A DNA stretch of 64,000 nt from Eucalyptus grandis (taxonomy: Eukaryota > Streptophyta > Magnoliopsida > Myrtales > Myrtaceae), in NCBI RefSeq assembly GCF_016545825.1, contig NC_052616.1, positions 1,798,001-1,862,000 of the forward strand, in the 5' to 3' direction. Within the stretch, counting starts at the first letter, position 1. Every line of letters begins with the position of its first letter. Made by a program: the position numbers and the translations under genes. Of this stretch, positions 44,577 to 55,812 are shown in pieces. Under the pieces are notes generated by a model, which was not told where the DNA came from, searched no databases, and saw only the letters and a list, made by a program, of their open reading frames with translations.

Positions 44577-45969
44577 TGCATTAAAAGCACTTGCTCTCCT
44601 TTGTTACTTAGAAAAAAATCCCGAATTGCATTACATAACCGAAGTAAAATCAAGTTTCTTTACATGTTACCATTAACTTTATTTGATAATCCATCAGATC
44701 ATTGGCCTGCATAGCATGCACTTTTGCAACCTGTAAAAGTTCTTGGTCAAACATGTGTTTCTTATTTACCTAGCAAGCGATGTACATGACATGATATATC
44801 ACTTTTTATGTACTTATTCACTTTACAGAAGTCTTAGGCCATGTTTGGTAACTATCTTTAGAATAACCAATTCTATTTTTTTTGTTCCCTAAAATAAAAA
44901 ATGAACAGAAGTTTATTTGATAAAATTTTTATTTTTAGGAAAAAAAATGTATTTTTTCGTTCTCAAGAATAGATTTGAAACATAATCAAAAATTAGAAAA
45001 AAAAAAAAAACTACTTCTTGTTCCTGAGAACAATTTCAAGAATCAAACCTAACTTTTTTTTCTTTTCTTTCTTTTCTCCTTCTCTCTTCTTCTTCTTCTT
45101 CTTCTTCCTCCCGGTCCCAATTGGTCACTAGCCACTATTGGCCACCGCCGCCGCCGTTGCCGCCGCTACTGGCGGTGGCCAGCGATAGACTTGGCGAGGT
45201 CTAGCGAGCTCGGTGAAGGCTTGCCATGGCCAAGCTTGCTGGAAGGAGAAGGAAGAAGAAGAAAAAAAGGAAAATAAAAAATAAAATTAAAATAAGAAAT
45301 TAAAAAATAAGAATCCCACCAAATGCATTTCTATCCCAAGAATAGAAATTTTGTGCGCTTATCAAACGCATTCTTTTATCTAGAAATTGTTACTGGGAAC
45401 AAAAAAAAAAAAACCATTCCTGATTAAAAATTGTTCCCGTGGGATAGAATGATTACTAATGATGTGCTGATGTGCATGATAAAATTTCTACTTCTCTATT
45501 TCTCTGTTTCTCTATTTCCCAAAACAGGTTTGGAACAAAAATCCATTTGGTAACTCAATTTGATTTTTCCATTTCTAGAACAGATTTCTATTCCATAAAT
45601 AGATTTGAAGAATAAATCAGAAACTAAAATTTTTAACTTCTCAATTTTGAAATAAAAATTGAGAAATTAATTTCTAGCCCATAAATTTTATCATGCGCAC
45701 CCCAAATGTGCCCTTATTGTCCATTGTGAAACTAGAACCGAGAAAGTGCATCATCAATATGCCTTTTAGAGCCTAGACAAATTAGCCTAACTGGCAAACC
45801 ATTACATATTGTCTTTACTTTCAGCTGAAACAATTTTTTACATCTAATGTTTTGTCTTTAAATGATGGAGTCCAGCTGAAATTTTTTACCCTTTCGATTA
45901 TAATGTAGATAGAAAATTTTCAATAAACAATATATAATCTACTTAGAAGTTAATCAAATTCTAATGCAG
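44577..45969. repeat. Tandem unit X, copy 2 of right cluster
   Basis: Starts with 'attaaaagcacttgctctcc'. It is shortened relative to other copies and carries the insertion at 44837-45713. No gene. Confidence 0.65.
44837..45713. mobile_element. PIF/Harbinger-like element, possibly composite
   Basis: A TTA duplication is on both sides (44834-44836 and 45714-45716), and paralogous X units have the empty site 'gtcttattg'. The ends are GGCCATGTTTGG and, inverted, GGGCACATTTGG. TTA/TAA duplication with a TGTTTGG-type end is typical of PIF/Harbinger MITEs. A GC-richer core lies at about 45110-45240. A second inverted pair ('gtgcatgataaaattt' near 45471 and its complement near 45693) suggests another element nested in the right half. 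Confidence 0.65.
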
Positions 45970-47230
45970 TGAATTAAAAAGGGTTTGCTCTCCTCCGTTA
46001 TTAAAAAAAAAAAAAAGAATCCCGAATTGCACTACATAACCGAATTACATGAAATCAAGTTTCTTTACATGTTGCTGCTAACTTTATTTAACTATTCACT
46101 GGATCTAAGTAAAAATTCTTATGTAACCATATTATGTTCTTGTAAAAATATAATCATGGATGCACACTAGTATTGTAGAAGTAAATCCTTAAAAATTTGA
46201 ACCTTACTTTTGTTTATGCATATAAATAATTACAGTTTACGTAGGAACGAGGATCATTGGCATGCATGGCATGCACTTTTGCAGCCTGTAAAAGCTCTAA
46301 AGTTTTTGGTCATACATGCGTCTCTTATTTAACCGTAAATTGATGTCATATCCTTTGAGGTCTATACAAATCCGTATTGGAAACTTGCGAGCAATGTATA
46401 GGACAGGATATATCTTTTCTATACGTATTTATTCACTTTACATGAGTCTTATTATTCGCTCTAGAACCAGATCCCGAGAAAGTGCATCGATGTGCCTTCT
46501 AGAGCCTAGGCAAATTAGCTTAACTGTCAAAAAAGTATAAATCATCTTTACTTTCGGTGGAAACTATTTTCTACATCTATTGTTTTGTATTTAAATGACG
46601 AAGTCCAGCTGAAATATATACTCTATATTGACTTGGATCACAACTTAATAATCAAAGCTTGAGAAAGTATATCACATCATATCAAACTTGATGATGGTGA
46701 AATTAATTATTTTGACTTACGTCAACTTCGTTTGCATTCATCCCTTCAAAGACCACTTGCAAAATGACTTGGAAAATTGCACATTACTTGTATAATATAA
46801 TACGCAACCACGCTCAGCAACAGCAGCTTCACTAGAAATGCCTCTCGCGACTGAATAGTCGCCCTAAATAAATCCAGGTCCAGCTCATCTCTTTTTGTCT
46901 GGTGGCTGCAAGACAAAGGAGGGGAAGATGCTGAATACATATGCTTCCTGCGCAGGATCATCAACATGGAAATTTAATGACGTAATGACAGTAACGAGAC
47001 CGGCATCGCAATGATATCGTCGTCACCCCATATTTGCAAGGCTAAAAATATTACAAGACTTTTGCGTTGACATATGGTCATCGTCTTCGTTGGCTCCTCT
47101 TGGCGTTTAGTCTTCTGTACGTGGGCATCACAGCTCATGCAGATGAAGTCACAGACGGTAAGCGCAGCGTAGTCTTGATTTCGTGTCGGGTACTGTTAGC
47201 GATGTTGACCTAGAACACTGATTAGATTAA

Positions 47231-48326
47231 GGCCCCGTTTGGTTCAACTTTGGGGAAATGCAAAGCCATTTCCCCAAGTATCCTTGAGAGAATGGGCATT
47301 TGGGGAATGCAAAGTGTGTTTGGGAACTCATTTTTGTGTATATTTTGCAAAGTAGTTTTGAGGTGAAAAGAAAAAGGAAAAAAAAATAAAGGAAAAGAAA
47401 GGGAAGAGGGAGATGCAGCTGGCGGTGGGGCTGGTGGTGGTGGGGAGGCGGCGATGGCGATGGAGAGGCGGCTGGTGGTGGTGGTGGCGGCGGTGGGGTG
47501 GCAAAGGGGGAAGGCGGCTCGCCTGAGGTCGCCGACCTCAGGCGACACCCTAGGTCGCGCGACCCGGCGACGCCCGAGTCGGGCGGCCTCGGCGACGCCG
47601 CCGAGGTCGAGCGACCCCGACTCCGCTGAGGCCGCGCGACCTCAAGCGACGTCGCCCGGGTCGATTTCTCCCTCCGATCCTTCTCCGGCCTCGAGTAGCG
47701 CCCTCTTGAACTCGCGGCCATCGTCATCTTCTTCCGATCGTCGCGGTTTCGTGAAGGATTTTCTGCCGTCGTTTTAAGGGCCGTTGAGTGCCGGCGTCAG
47801 CTGTCGCCGTCGACGGCGTCGCCCGGTCGCTCGACCTTAGGCGCAGGACCTCGGGGCGCGACCCGGGCCGCCCGAGGTCGCGCGACCTCGGGGCGACGCC
47901 GCCCGAGGTCGAGCGACCCAGAGACGCAGCTGGGTCGCGCGACCCCGAGCGATGCCCGAGGTCGCCCGACCTCGAGGCCACCTTGCTCGAGGTCGTGCGA
48001 CCTCGGCGAGGCTTCCGGCGACAAGCCGATCCGCCGCGCTCGCCGAGCTTCGTGAGAGAGAAGGAAGAAGACGATGAACGACTTTTCGAGGGCAAAAAGG
48101 AAAACACAAATATCAATAAGGGCAATATTGGAAATAAAAAATTCATTAAAACCTAGACTAGCATTCGAAAATCTTTGAAATGCCCAAAACAGGTCCAAAC
48201 CTGCTTTGGGCTTTCAGCATTCCAAATGCTCAATGCAAACTTGAAAAGCCGAACCAAACGCAAAATTTTTTCCCCAAGGGGCTTTGGGGGCGCAAAGCCC
48301 CTTGGGAAAGCTGAACCAAACGGGCC
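47231..48326. mobile_element. PIF/Harbinger-like element with CpG-rich core
   Basis: A 3-bp duplication TAA (47228-47230 and 48327-48329) is flanked by a clear empty site in the paralogous unit (44215: 'gattaagaccccaagttc'). The inverted ends GGCCCCGTTTGGTTCA and GGCCCGTTTGGTTCA are classical for this superfamily. The core (47400-48060) consists of G-rich tracts and repeats around GCGACCTCGGGCGA. Decayed relatives lie at 16290-17680 and 37080-37790. No transposase is present. The ORFs on both strands (90-166 codons) are compositional. Confidence 0.85.
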
Positions 48327-48984
48327 TAAGACCCCGAGTTCTCTCTAGGTCAACAAAAAAAGAAAAAAAAAAATGTCCTCAATGATCCGTTGTCAAAAGT
48401 ACGAACGATATGGCCCTACTTTACATGAGAAAATATTGGGTGGTCCGGGACCTCCCACGTCGGCGGGTCCCCGGCCACTCACGAGGTGCCATGTGGATGG
48501 TGGGCCCACTTGATGTCTTCTGCCTCTTCCCTCTCTCTCTCCTCTTCCTAGCCTGCCGACGCCCTCTCTCCTCCTAGCCTGCATGCTCTCTCTCCTGTCA
48601 TAGCGTTTATTGCGGGGAAAAACTTTTCTCTTTCCTTCGTTTGAGAAAGAAAACGGCCGTTCGTTCCTCTCGTTCCTCTGTCCCTCTCCATTTGTTTCCT
48701 TTCGAAATTTTGAATCTGAACTTTTCTCCCTCTCTCCGCGCTCGTTGCTGCTCCGCCGTGCATCAAGCGATCGTTCCCCTCCCGTCGGGGACGAACCACA
48801 TTACGGCCGCCCCTACTCCGGTGCTCGCTTGCTTCTCTCTTCGGGCTCGTTGTTGCTCCATCGTTCGTTTCGGCGTTCCCAGGATCGCAGATGCAGCAAC
48901 GCAGAGGAGAAGCAGGCCTCTTCGAGCTCCCCTCAACGTCGGTGAGCGTCGCCCGCCGAGCGAGCGAGACCCCACACATGGGAG

Positions 48985-49262
48985 GCTCGGAGGCGAGGTT
49001 GCTGGAGAAGTTGGTGTTCCGGAGGACGGCCTCCCCAACCGGCGATGCGGTCGAGGGAGCTGAGAAGGAGGCCGCGGTGGAGTAGTCGGGGGACTTGACG
49101 TCGACGCGGCGAAGCCTGAGCTCGGGGCTCTTGACGCAGACGGTGAGGGCGAACCCAAGGAAGGCGGCGCGGAGGATGACGATTGGGGCAAGGGTGTAGA
49201 CGAAGTACTTGCAGCTGCTGCGCCTCTGGTTGCAGCGAGTTGGCGACTTGGCGAAGTGGGCG
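48985..49262 (-). pseudogene. Captured LEA_2/NHL-like gene fragment, left arm
   Basis: Minus-strand counterpart of the right-arm fragment. The frame reads SSCKYFVYTLAPIVILRAAF, then LGFALTVCVKSPELRLRRVD, and later RNTNFSSNLA. A basic stretch (RCNQRRSS), one hydrophobic helix and the KSPELRLRRV start of an LEA_2-type domain match the layout of single-pass NHL/LEA hydroxyproline-rich glycoprotein proteins. NTNF may correspond to the family's NxNF motif, but the stretch between is mostly missing. Confidence 0.5.
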
Positions 49263-49295
49263 AGCTAGTGAATGCGGGAGAGCACAGGTCGCTCA

Positions 49296-50937
49296 CTGAG
49301 AGAGGCTGTTCTTGAGAGGCTGTTCTTGATGGTGGTGCTTTCGCTTTTCTTTTTGGGTTTGTGGGATGATTGTCATCGTGTTCATACAATTTAGGGAATC
49401 ATGAATAGAGAGCTTTTTAAGGCATATAATACTATATCTGGTCTATCTTCCTCTCAAAATCTTTTTCTTGCTGCTTCTCGTTCTTTTTCAATCTATATCT
49501 AGGAGAGCAGATTGGATCATTTGTCTCCAGATATCATTTCCGGTCAATTTTGCTCAAGGGTCAATCTTTATAACTAGAGGAGCTATCCAGATTGATGCAG
49601 ATAAATGGGCAATGATCTGAGAATCTTTGATCTTTCACTATAACCAAAGCAAATAACCATACTGAAGCTAAAATTTTTGATCCCAGATTTCCAGCAAATA
49701 AACAGTCAAGAATGCAATAAAATCAGAACAAGTGCTAACTAGGATGGCCTTAAACCGCAGGACTCGCTGGCGAGGGGTTTGCATTCCGACGAGGTTTTGC
49801 TTTTCCGGTGAACCCAGCATTTGATGCATATGCCATAAAAATCGCAGGGAAACAAAGAGAGAAGAATGATATCAGATGTAGATTCACAATAGAAGAACAA
49901 ACGCATTAAATTAGGCTTCTAACGATCGATCCGACTATGTGGGATTCGGCCATTCACCCAAGCATTTTGTCGAACATCTAATATGCACAGCTGAAACGAT
50001 AGATTTTAGACTCGATCAAGACTTGAACACAGGTCTGGGTCCCCAACAGAGGGCGCCATAACGCATTACAACACCGATGAAGGACTGGAAGAACCTAAGT
50101 TCCCATGAAAACGAGCGAGTATGCTTCGGGAAACCCACCCGGTTGAACGAGAAAGGGCTGCGGTGGACGGCGGCTCTCAGGCGGACGACTGGCGACGGCG
50201 AGGCGTTCCTTCAAGCTCCCTCTCTCTCTCCCTTCGTTATTCGATTGCTTTGGTTATAGTAGTCGCTGAAGTTAGGTGTTGTTGGGAGATCAAAGATTCT
50301 CTGCGATATTCAATTGCTTTGGTTATAGTGGTCGCCGAAGTTAGGTGTTGTTGGGAGATCAAAGATTCTCAAATCATTTCCTACTAAAGTTGTGCATGAA
50401 ACCCAACTCATTACACACCCCCAACATATTCATACGAGCACACAGACATGCACCCTTATTCACACGCGCAGGAGATTATGAGCTCAAGAGAGAGGGAGAT
50501 TACATAATACAACCAGTCGCTATTTACATTTGCAAGATTTTAGGAGTTAGTGTGGATGACCAGATCCAGATCCAGCAGAAAGTCTTAGTCCTCTCTGTTT
50601 CCCAAAACCAAATGAATCTCATCCTCAAGCTTCAATATGTTTCTTCTGTGGTGAGATGATCCTGAAAACATGCTCTTGGCCGATGCAGTTGTCCACCATA
50701 ACTACCCATCTGCTCTTCTTCCTCCACCCTCCGCTGCCGTCGATCTTGCCTCGAGCTTTAGCACCTTCCTACGCCGCCTCGAATGCCCTACGCGGGTCAT
50801 CACCGGCGGAGGTTCAAAGAGCGACAACGACAGAGCAGCATAGCACAGACCCACTCAGACCCAGCTTTCACACGGTCCCGCACGTCTGACCGGAAAAAAC
50901 CTCAGACGACGGCACAGGAACACATCAACCCCCTCAA
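49296..50937. other. Spacer between the MULE arms
   Basis: No intact gene. It contains the 50234-50370 tandem duplication. A short open stretch on + (about 50672-50840) reads ADAVVHHNYPSALLPPPSAA and later TFLRRLECPTRVITGGG before a stop. That stretch has the look of a captured exon, but I do not recognise it. Confidence 0.4.
50234..50370. repeat. 68-bp tandem duplication
   Basis: Two consecutive copies of a unit containing 'ttgctttggttatagt' and 'gaagttaggtgttgttggga', with few differences. It lies within the MULE spacer. Confidence 0.9.
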
Positions 50938-50974
50938 TGAGTGACCCGTGCTCTCTCGCATTCACTAGCTCGCC

Positions 50975-51250
50975 CACTTCGCCAAGTCGCCACCTCGCTG
51001 CAACCAGAGGCGCAGCAGCTGCAAGTGCTTCGTCTACACCCTTGCCCCGATCATCATCCTCCGCGCCGCCTTCCTCGGGTTTGCCCTCACCGTCTGCGTC
51101 AAGAGCCCCGAGCTTAGGCTTCGCCGTGTCAACGTCAAGTCCCCTGACTACTCCACCGCGGCCTCCTTCTCAGCTCCCTCGACCGCATCGCCGGTTGGGG
51201 AGGCCGTCCTCTGGAACACCGACTTCTCCAGCAACCTCGCCTCCGAGCCT
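50975..51250 (+). pseudogene. Captured LEA_2/NHL-like gene fragment, right arm
   Basis: On the + strand the frame reads RRSSCKCFVYTLAPIIILRA, then AFLGFALTVCVKSPELRLRR, then VNVKSPDYSTAASFSAPS. It then passes out of recognisable homology (NTDFSSNLASEPP). A basic cluster, one transmembrane helix and a KSPELRLRRV domain start match LEA_2/NHL proteins, which are type II membrane proteins linked to defence and dehydration. No start codon is in frame upstream (a TAG precedes) and the domain is incomplete. The longer 177-codon ORF in another frame over the same DNA is a shadow. Confidence 0.55.
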
Positions 51251-52106
51251 CCCGTGTGTGGGGTCTCGCTCGCTCGGCGGGCGACGCTCGCCGACGTTGA
51301 GGGGAGCTCGAAGAGGCTTGCCTCTCCTCCGCGTTGCTGCATCTGTGATCCTGGGAACGCCGAAACAAACGATGGAGCAACAACGAGCCCGAAGAGAGAA
51401 GCGAGCGAGCACCGGAGTAGGGGCGGCCGTAATGTGGTTCGTCACCGACGGGAGGGGAACGGCCGCTTGATGCACGGCGGAGCAGCAACAAGCGCGGAGA
51501 GAGGGAGAAAAGTTCAGATTCAAAATTTCGAAAGGAAACAAATGAAGAGGGACAGAGGAATGAGAGGAATGAGAGGAATGAACGGCCGTTTTCTTTCTCA
51601 AACGAAGGAAAGAGAAAAGTTTTTCCCCACAATAAATGCTCTGACAGGAGAGAGAGCGTGCAGGCTAGGAGGAGAGAGGGCGTCGACAGGCTAGGAAGAG
51701 GAGAGAGAGAAAGAGGGGAAGGGGGGCAGAAGATATCAAGTGAGCCCACCATCCACATGGCACCTCGTGAGTGGCCGGGGACCACGCTGACGTGGAGGTC
51801 CCGGACCACCCAATATTTTCTCCACTTTACATAGCGTGAAAAGAGAGAGCGGGCGGGGGGAGGAAGAATATCACCTTGAAATTAATCCTTCCTTAGTTTA
51901 TACCACTTGGCATGTGTATAGAAGTCGAGTCAAGCATTCCATTCTCATTGCAATTCTCATTATTTAAACAACAATTATTTACATAGTCAGCCATAAAGAA
52001 GAGACCGATAAGCTATAATTTACCACTGCAAACATTATAATTAATGGTTTTTGTTGTTGTCAGAACTAGAAGGGATGGGAACAAGTTAATTACATTCTAA
52101 TGCAGT

Positions 52107-53640
52107 GCATTAAGAGGGCTTGCTCTCCTTCTTTTTTTTTATGCCCAAGATTCGCCAAGCCCGACTCGCTTATGCTCGCCAACCCACGACCCATAGAGTG
52201 CGCAGTGCATCCTGAACCAAGAGTCAATACCTGAAGGGAAACTAATACGGGACCCCACCACGATGACCCCCACTTAAGACGTGTTAGTAGTTGCAAGTTT
52301 CGACCCTGGAACTTCTATGATGAAGTGCCTAAAGCCGAACCAACTCAACTGTCCACTAGTGGGTGGGCTTGCCCTCCTTTGTTACCTTAAAAAAAAAAAA
52401 AAAAAACCAAATTGCATTACATAACCGAAGTACATGAAATCAAGTTTCTTTACATGTGACCATTAACTTTATCTGATTATTCATTGGATCATTGGCATGC
52501 ATAGCATGCATTTTTCCAACCTGTAAAAGTTCTTGGTCAAACACGCGTTTCTTATTTAACATTAAATTTATGTTTTATCTTCGAGGTTATTGGAAACTAG
52601 TAAGCGATATACAAGACAAGATATATCACTTTTGTATATATTAATTAACTTTACAGGAGTCTTATTGTCCACTGTGGATCCAGAACCCAAGAAAGTGCAT
52701 CATTGATGTGCCTTTTGGAACCTAGACAAATTGGCCTAACTGTCAAACCATTACATATTGTCTTTACTTTTGGTCGAAACAATTTTTTACATCTAATGTT
52801 TGGTCTTTAAATTATGGATTCCAGCTGAAAGATATACTATTTATTGACTTGAACACTTGGATCACGGCTTACTAATCATATCGCGAGACAACACATTCAC
52901 ATCATATCAAACTCGATGACAGTGACGCTCACGAATATTATAACTTCAATCGCATTTGTCCATGCAAAAGACGACTTGCAAAAGTGACTTCGAGAGCTGT
53001 ATTGAATTTGTCTGGTCTGAATGCAACGACGCATGGGAAAAGCAACTTCGCTGGCAACGTCTCTCGCTGACTGGCTAGTCGCCCAAAAAAATCCCAGCCC
53101 AACTAATCTCTTTGAGTGGTGGATGGAAGAAAGAATAAGTCCAAAGGAGGGGAAGATGTCGAATGTGTATGCTTCGGACTCAGTACCACCAAATTGGAAA
53201 ATTATATAACGTAATCACAGTGACGAGACCAACATCGCCACGCTGTCGTCACCTCATATTATAATTTCTCAAGGCTAAAAAATATTATAAATTCTTGACT
53301 TTTGAGTTGAGGTCTGGTCATCGTCTTCGTTGACACCTCGTGGCGTAAGTCTTCTTTAGGTGGGCATCTCAGCTCATGCAGATGAAGTCTCTGACGTTAG
53401 GTGCAGCGCACCCTAACTTCTCAACAAAAAAAAAAAAAAAAAATGTCGTCAGTGATCCATTGTTAAAAGAAAAAACAATAGCACTACTTTGCATAGCGTA
53501 AAAAGAGACAGCAGGGGGCACTGATCGCCTTGAGATTAATCATTTCTTCTTTTTTTAAGTTAATACGACTCAGTATATGTAGTGAGGTCGAGTCAAGCGT
53601 TTCATCCTCACAGGAATTCTCATTATTATCTAATAGCAAT
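52107..53640. repeat. Tandem unit X, last copy of right cluster
   Basis: Pairs with copy 2 at 1638-2960, upstream of A3 as that one is upstream of A1. An extra stretch of about 250 bases at 52140-52380 ('gtgcgcagtgcatcctgaac' region) is not in copy 2 and is not identified. No gene. Confidence 0.7.
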
Positions 53641-54368
53641 ATCAGAAATACTAATAAGAAACACTAAAATGATTCATTCGTTATAAAATAATGGGTTCAT
53701 TTAGCTAATTCTAAAAGTCCCATTCGAATCAGTAAGACATCAACAGGTAGTTTGGCTTTATATAACCCTAAAGGGGTTTTAGTTATTAGTGTATTAGTAG
53801 GATTTAATACAAGTTATTTCCTAGTTAATGAGTGTTTGTTTGTGCCCTCCTAGTAATCTATTAGTTTTCTCTTAGTGATTCACCTCGGAAAAGGTTATAA
53901 CAAAGTTTCCTTCCATAACATTCTGAATGGAATGATGAAATAGTCCATGGATGGGATCTAACTTAAACTAGACAAGCAAAACATTTAGGCGAAAAGTCCA
54001 ATTTAAGGTTATAACAACAATTAATTACTTCATCGGCCATAAGAACAAACCAATAAGCTAGTAGTTACTATTGCAAACATGATAATGCATGGTTTTTGTT
54101 GTTTATGGAACCAGAAGGTATAGAAACTTTTGGACTTACATCACACAAATACAAAAGGAGAGAAATAGATTCAAAATGCCTTTTGCGTAGGCTTTGCACT
54201 TGGAACACACCACACTCTTCTAAGCTTTAACTCTACAAGCTTTTCTTTAAACTTAACTCTCTCACTCTCTACTTCTAAGGCTACTCAACAAAGAACTCCC
54301 AAATGCATTTAAAATAATTCCACCGCCTCTTGAAGTTTGCCGACTTGACAGAGAGCAATTCCAACTTG
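53641..54368. other. Non-genic, paralogous to 2961-4429
   Basis: This is the empty-site version of the 3150-3982 insertion (junction near 53872). No gene. Confidence 0.7.
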
Positions 54369-55812
54369 AAAGCTTCATTTATTTCGCAGAAAATGCGACA
54401 TTTGTGGAAAATATTTTCTAGAAAGTTACTTTCTAGGAAAATGACAATTGTGATGTTTAGCTGAAATCTAAAAATGAAGTGGAAAATAATTTTAGTCATT
54501 TGATAAGTATAAGCATATGATTTTCCTAAATAAACATATATTGTTTGGGCATTAGTAACTTATGCATAAGTAATTAGAGAACGAGGTATAGTGTGAAGGT
54601 CTCGGATTAGATCTCAATGGACCTTAACTTGGGCCTAGCCTCATGGACCCAGGTGTTGGGGCACAAGCTCTCAAGTCTTGATCTCGACCTTGATCAACTC
54701 ATGCACAAGTGTTAGGGACCTAGGCTCTAGCACCAAGGTCCTAGGCCCAACCTCGATGGACACTAGCCTAGTCTCGAGGGACTTGGGCGTGGGCATCAAG
54801 GCCTTGAGCCTAGCCTTGATTGACTCAAGTGGTTATTAGCATCTTGGACCCAACCTAGCCTCGAACCCAAGCCTAGGCGCTAGGGACTCGGACATGGGTG
54901 TTGAGGACTTGGGTAGGAACGCCATCCCAGGCTTAGGTTCCAAGGTCTCTGGCCCAGCCTTGATTGACATGGGCACAAGCTATATGGACTTAAGCTTTAC
55001 CTCAACAAACATAGGCCCAAGTGTTAGAGATCCGAGCATAAGCACCAAGGTCGGGGCTTGGCCTTTCTAGACCTAGGTTGGGGTGCTAGAGAGTTGGACA
55101 ATGACATTGAATTCTTAGGCTTGGCCATAGGCATTGGTAGCTTGAGTCCAATCTTTATGAACCTTGGCTCGGCCTCTTTGAAACCTAGGCTTGGCCTCGA
55201 TGGACCTTGAGGGACCCTGCTGACGACCATGGTCAAGGGCCTAGGAATAAGCGTTGGCGTTCCTGTGGCAAAATGTGGAGTTTTTGGTTTAAGTGCTAAT
55301 ATCTAATCATATTGTGAAAATGATATTTGATTTTTTAAACAAGAAATCATTTTTCTAAATTTAAGCATAAATTATCTGTTAATTAGGAAAATATTTTCTA
55401 TTGACTCATTTTCTAAAATGATCCAAACATCAAAATATATTTTATCGAAAAAATATTTTTCTTGAAATAAACGCAGCAAACGCAGCCGAACACATCAAAG
55501 TCCAACTTGTAAGACGTGAGCCTCTTTTTATTTTTGACAAAGCCCATTTCATTGCTGCCGATAGTTTGTTGAAGACTCTTGAAGATAAGAGAGTCCCTTT
55601 CGCGGCTCCAAAAGTCAATGAAGATGAAACAAAATCTAAGTTGTTCACTTGGATTCCGTTTGTTTCATGAAAAAATATTACACTTCTAAAAATTATTTTC
55701 TTGAATTTAATTATAAATTTTCAATTAACTCATTTTCCAAAACGATTCAAATGCCAAAAAGTAAAGAAAAATTTTTCCCGAAAAATACTTTCTGCGAAAT
55801 AAAAGGAATCTT
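54369..55812. mobile_element. MITE-like element with degenerate minisatellite core, second copy
   Basis: Duplicate of 4430-5806. Its ends are better preserved: 'ttcatttatttcgcagaaaa' at the left, and at the right the reverse complement reads 'ccttttatttcgcagaaagt'. The core at about 54590-55270 carries the 'gcctcgatggac' type repeats. Confidence 0.6.

Larger units (their letters stand above)
48427..51823. mobile_element. Long-armed MULE (Pack-MULE-like) with gene fragments
   Basis: A 9-bp duplication ACTTTACAT (48418-48426 and 51824-51832) indicates a Mutator-like element. Terminal arms of about 870 bp (48427-49295 and 50938-51823) are inverted copies, starting GAGAAAATATTGGGTGG and, on the right end inverted, GGAGAAAATATTGGGTGG. 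Each arm carries the same fragment of an LEA_2/NHL-like gene. A spacer of 1.64 kb separates the arms. No transposase is recognisable, so it is non-autonomous and resembles a Pack-MULE or foldback element. Confidence 0.85.
45970..52106. repeat. Tandem unit X, copy 3 of right cluster (with two insertions)
   Basis: Pairs with copy 1 at 1-1637. The unit is split by the PIF/Harbinger-like element (47231-48326) and the large MULE (48427-51823). After them it resumes ('catagcgtgaaaagagagag', then 'gaactagaagggatgggaac'). No gene outside the insertions. Confidence 0.75.

Noticed and set aside
47222..48198. Overlapping ORFs in both directions around 47.2-48.2 kb
   Set aside because: Products of the GCGACC-type repeats in a PIF/Harbinger-like element; low-complexity peptides only.
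50937..51470. 177-codon Ser/Pro-rich ORF in the right MULE arm
   Set aside because: It is a shadow frame over the captured LEA_2-like fragment, and its mirror appears in the left arm.
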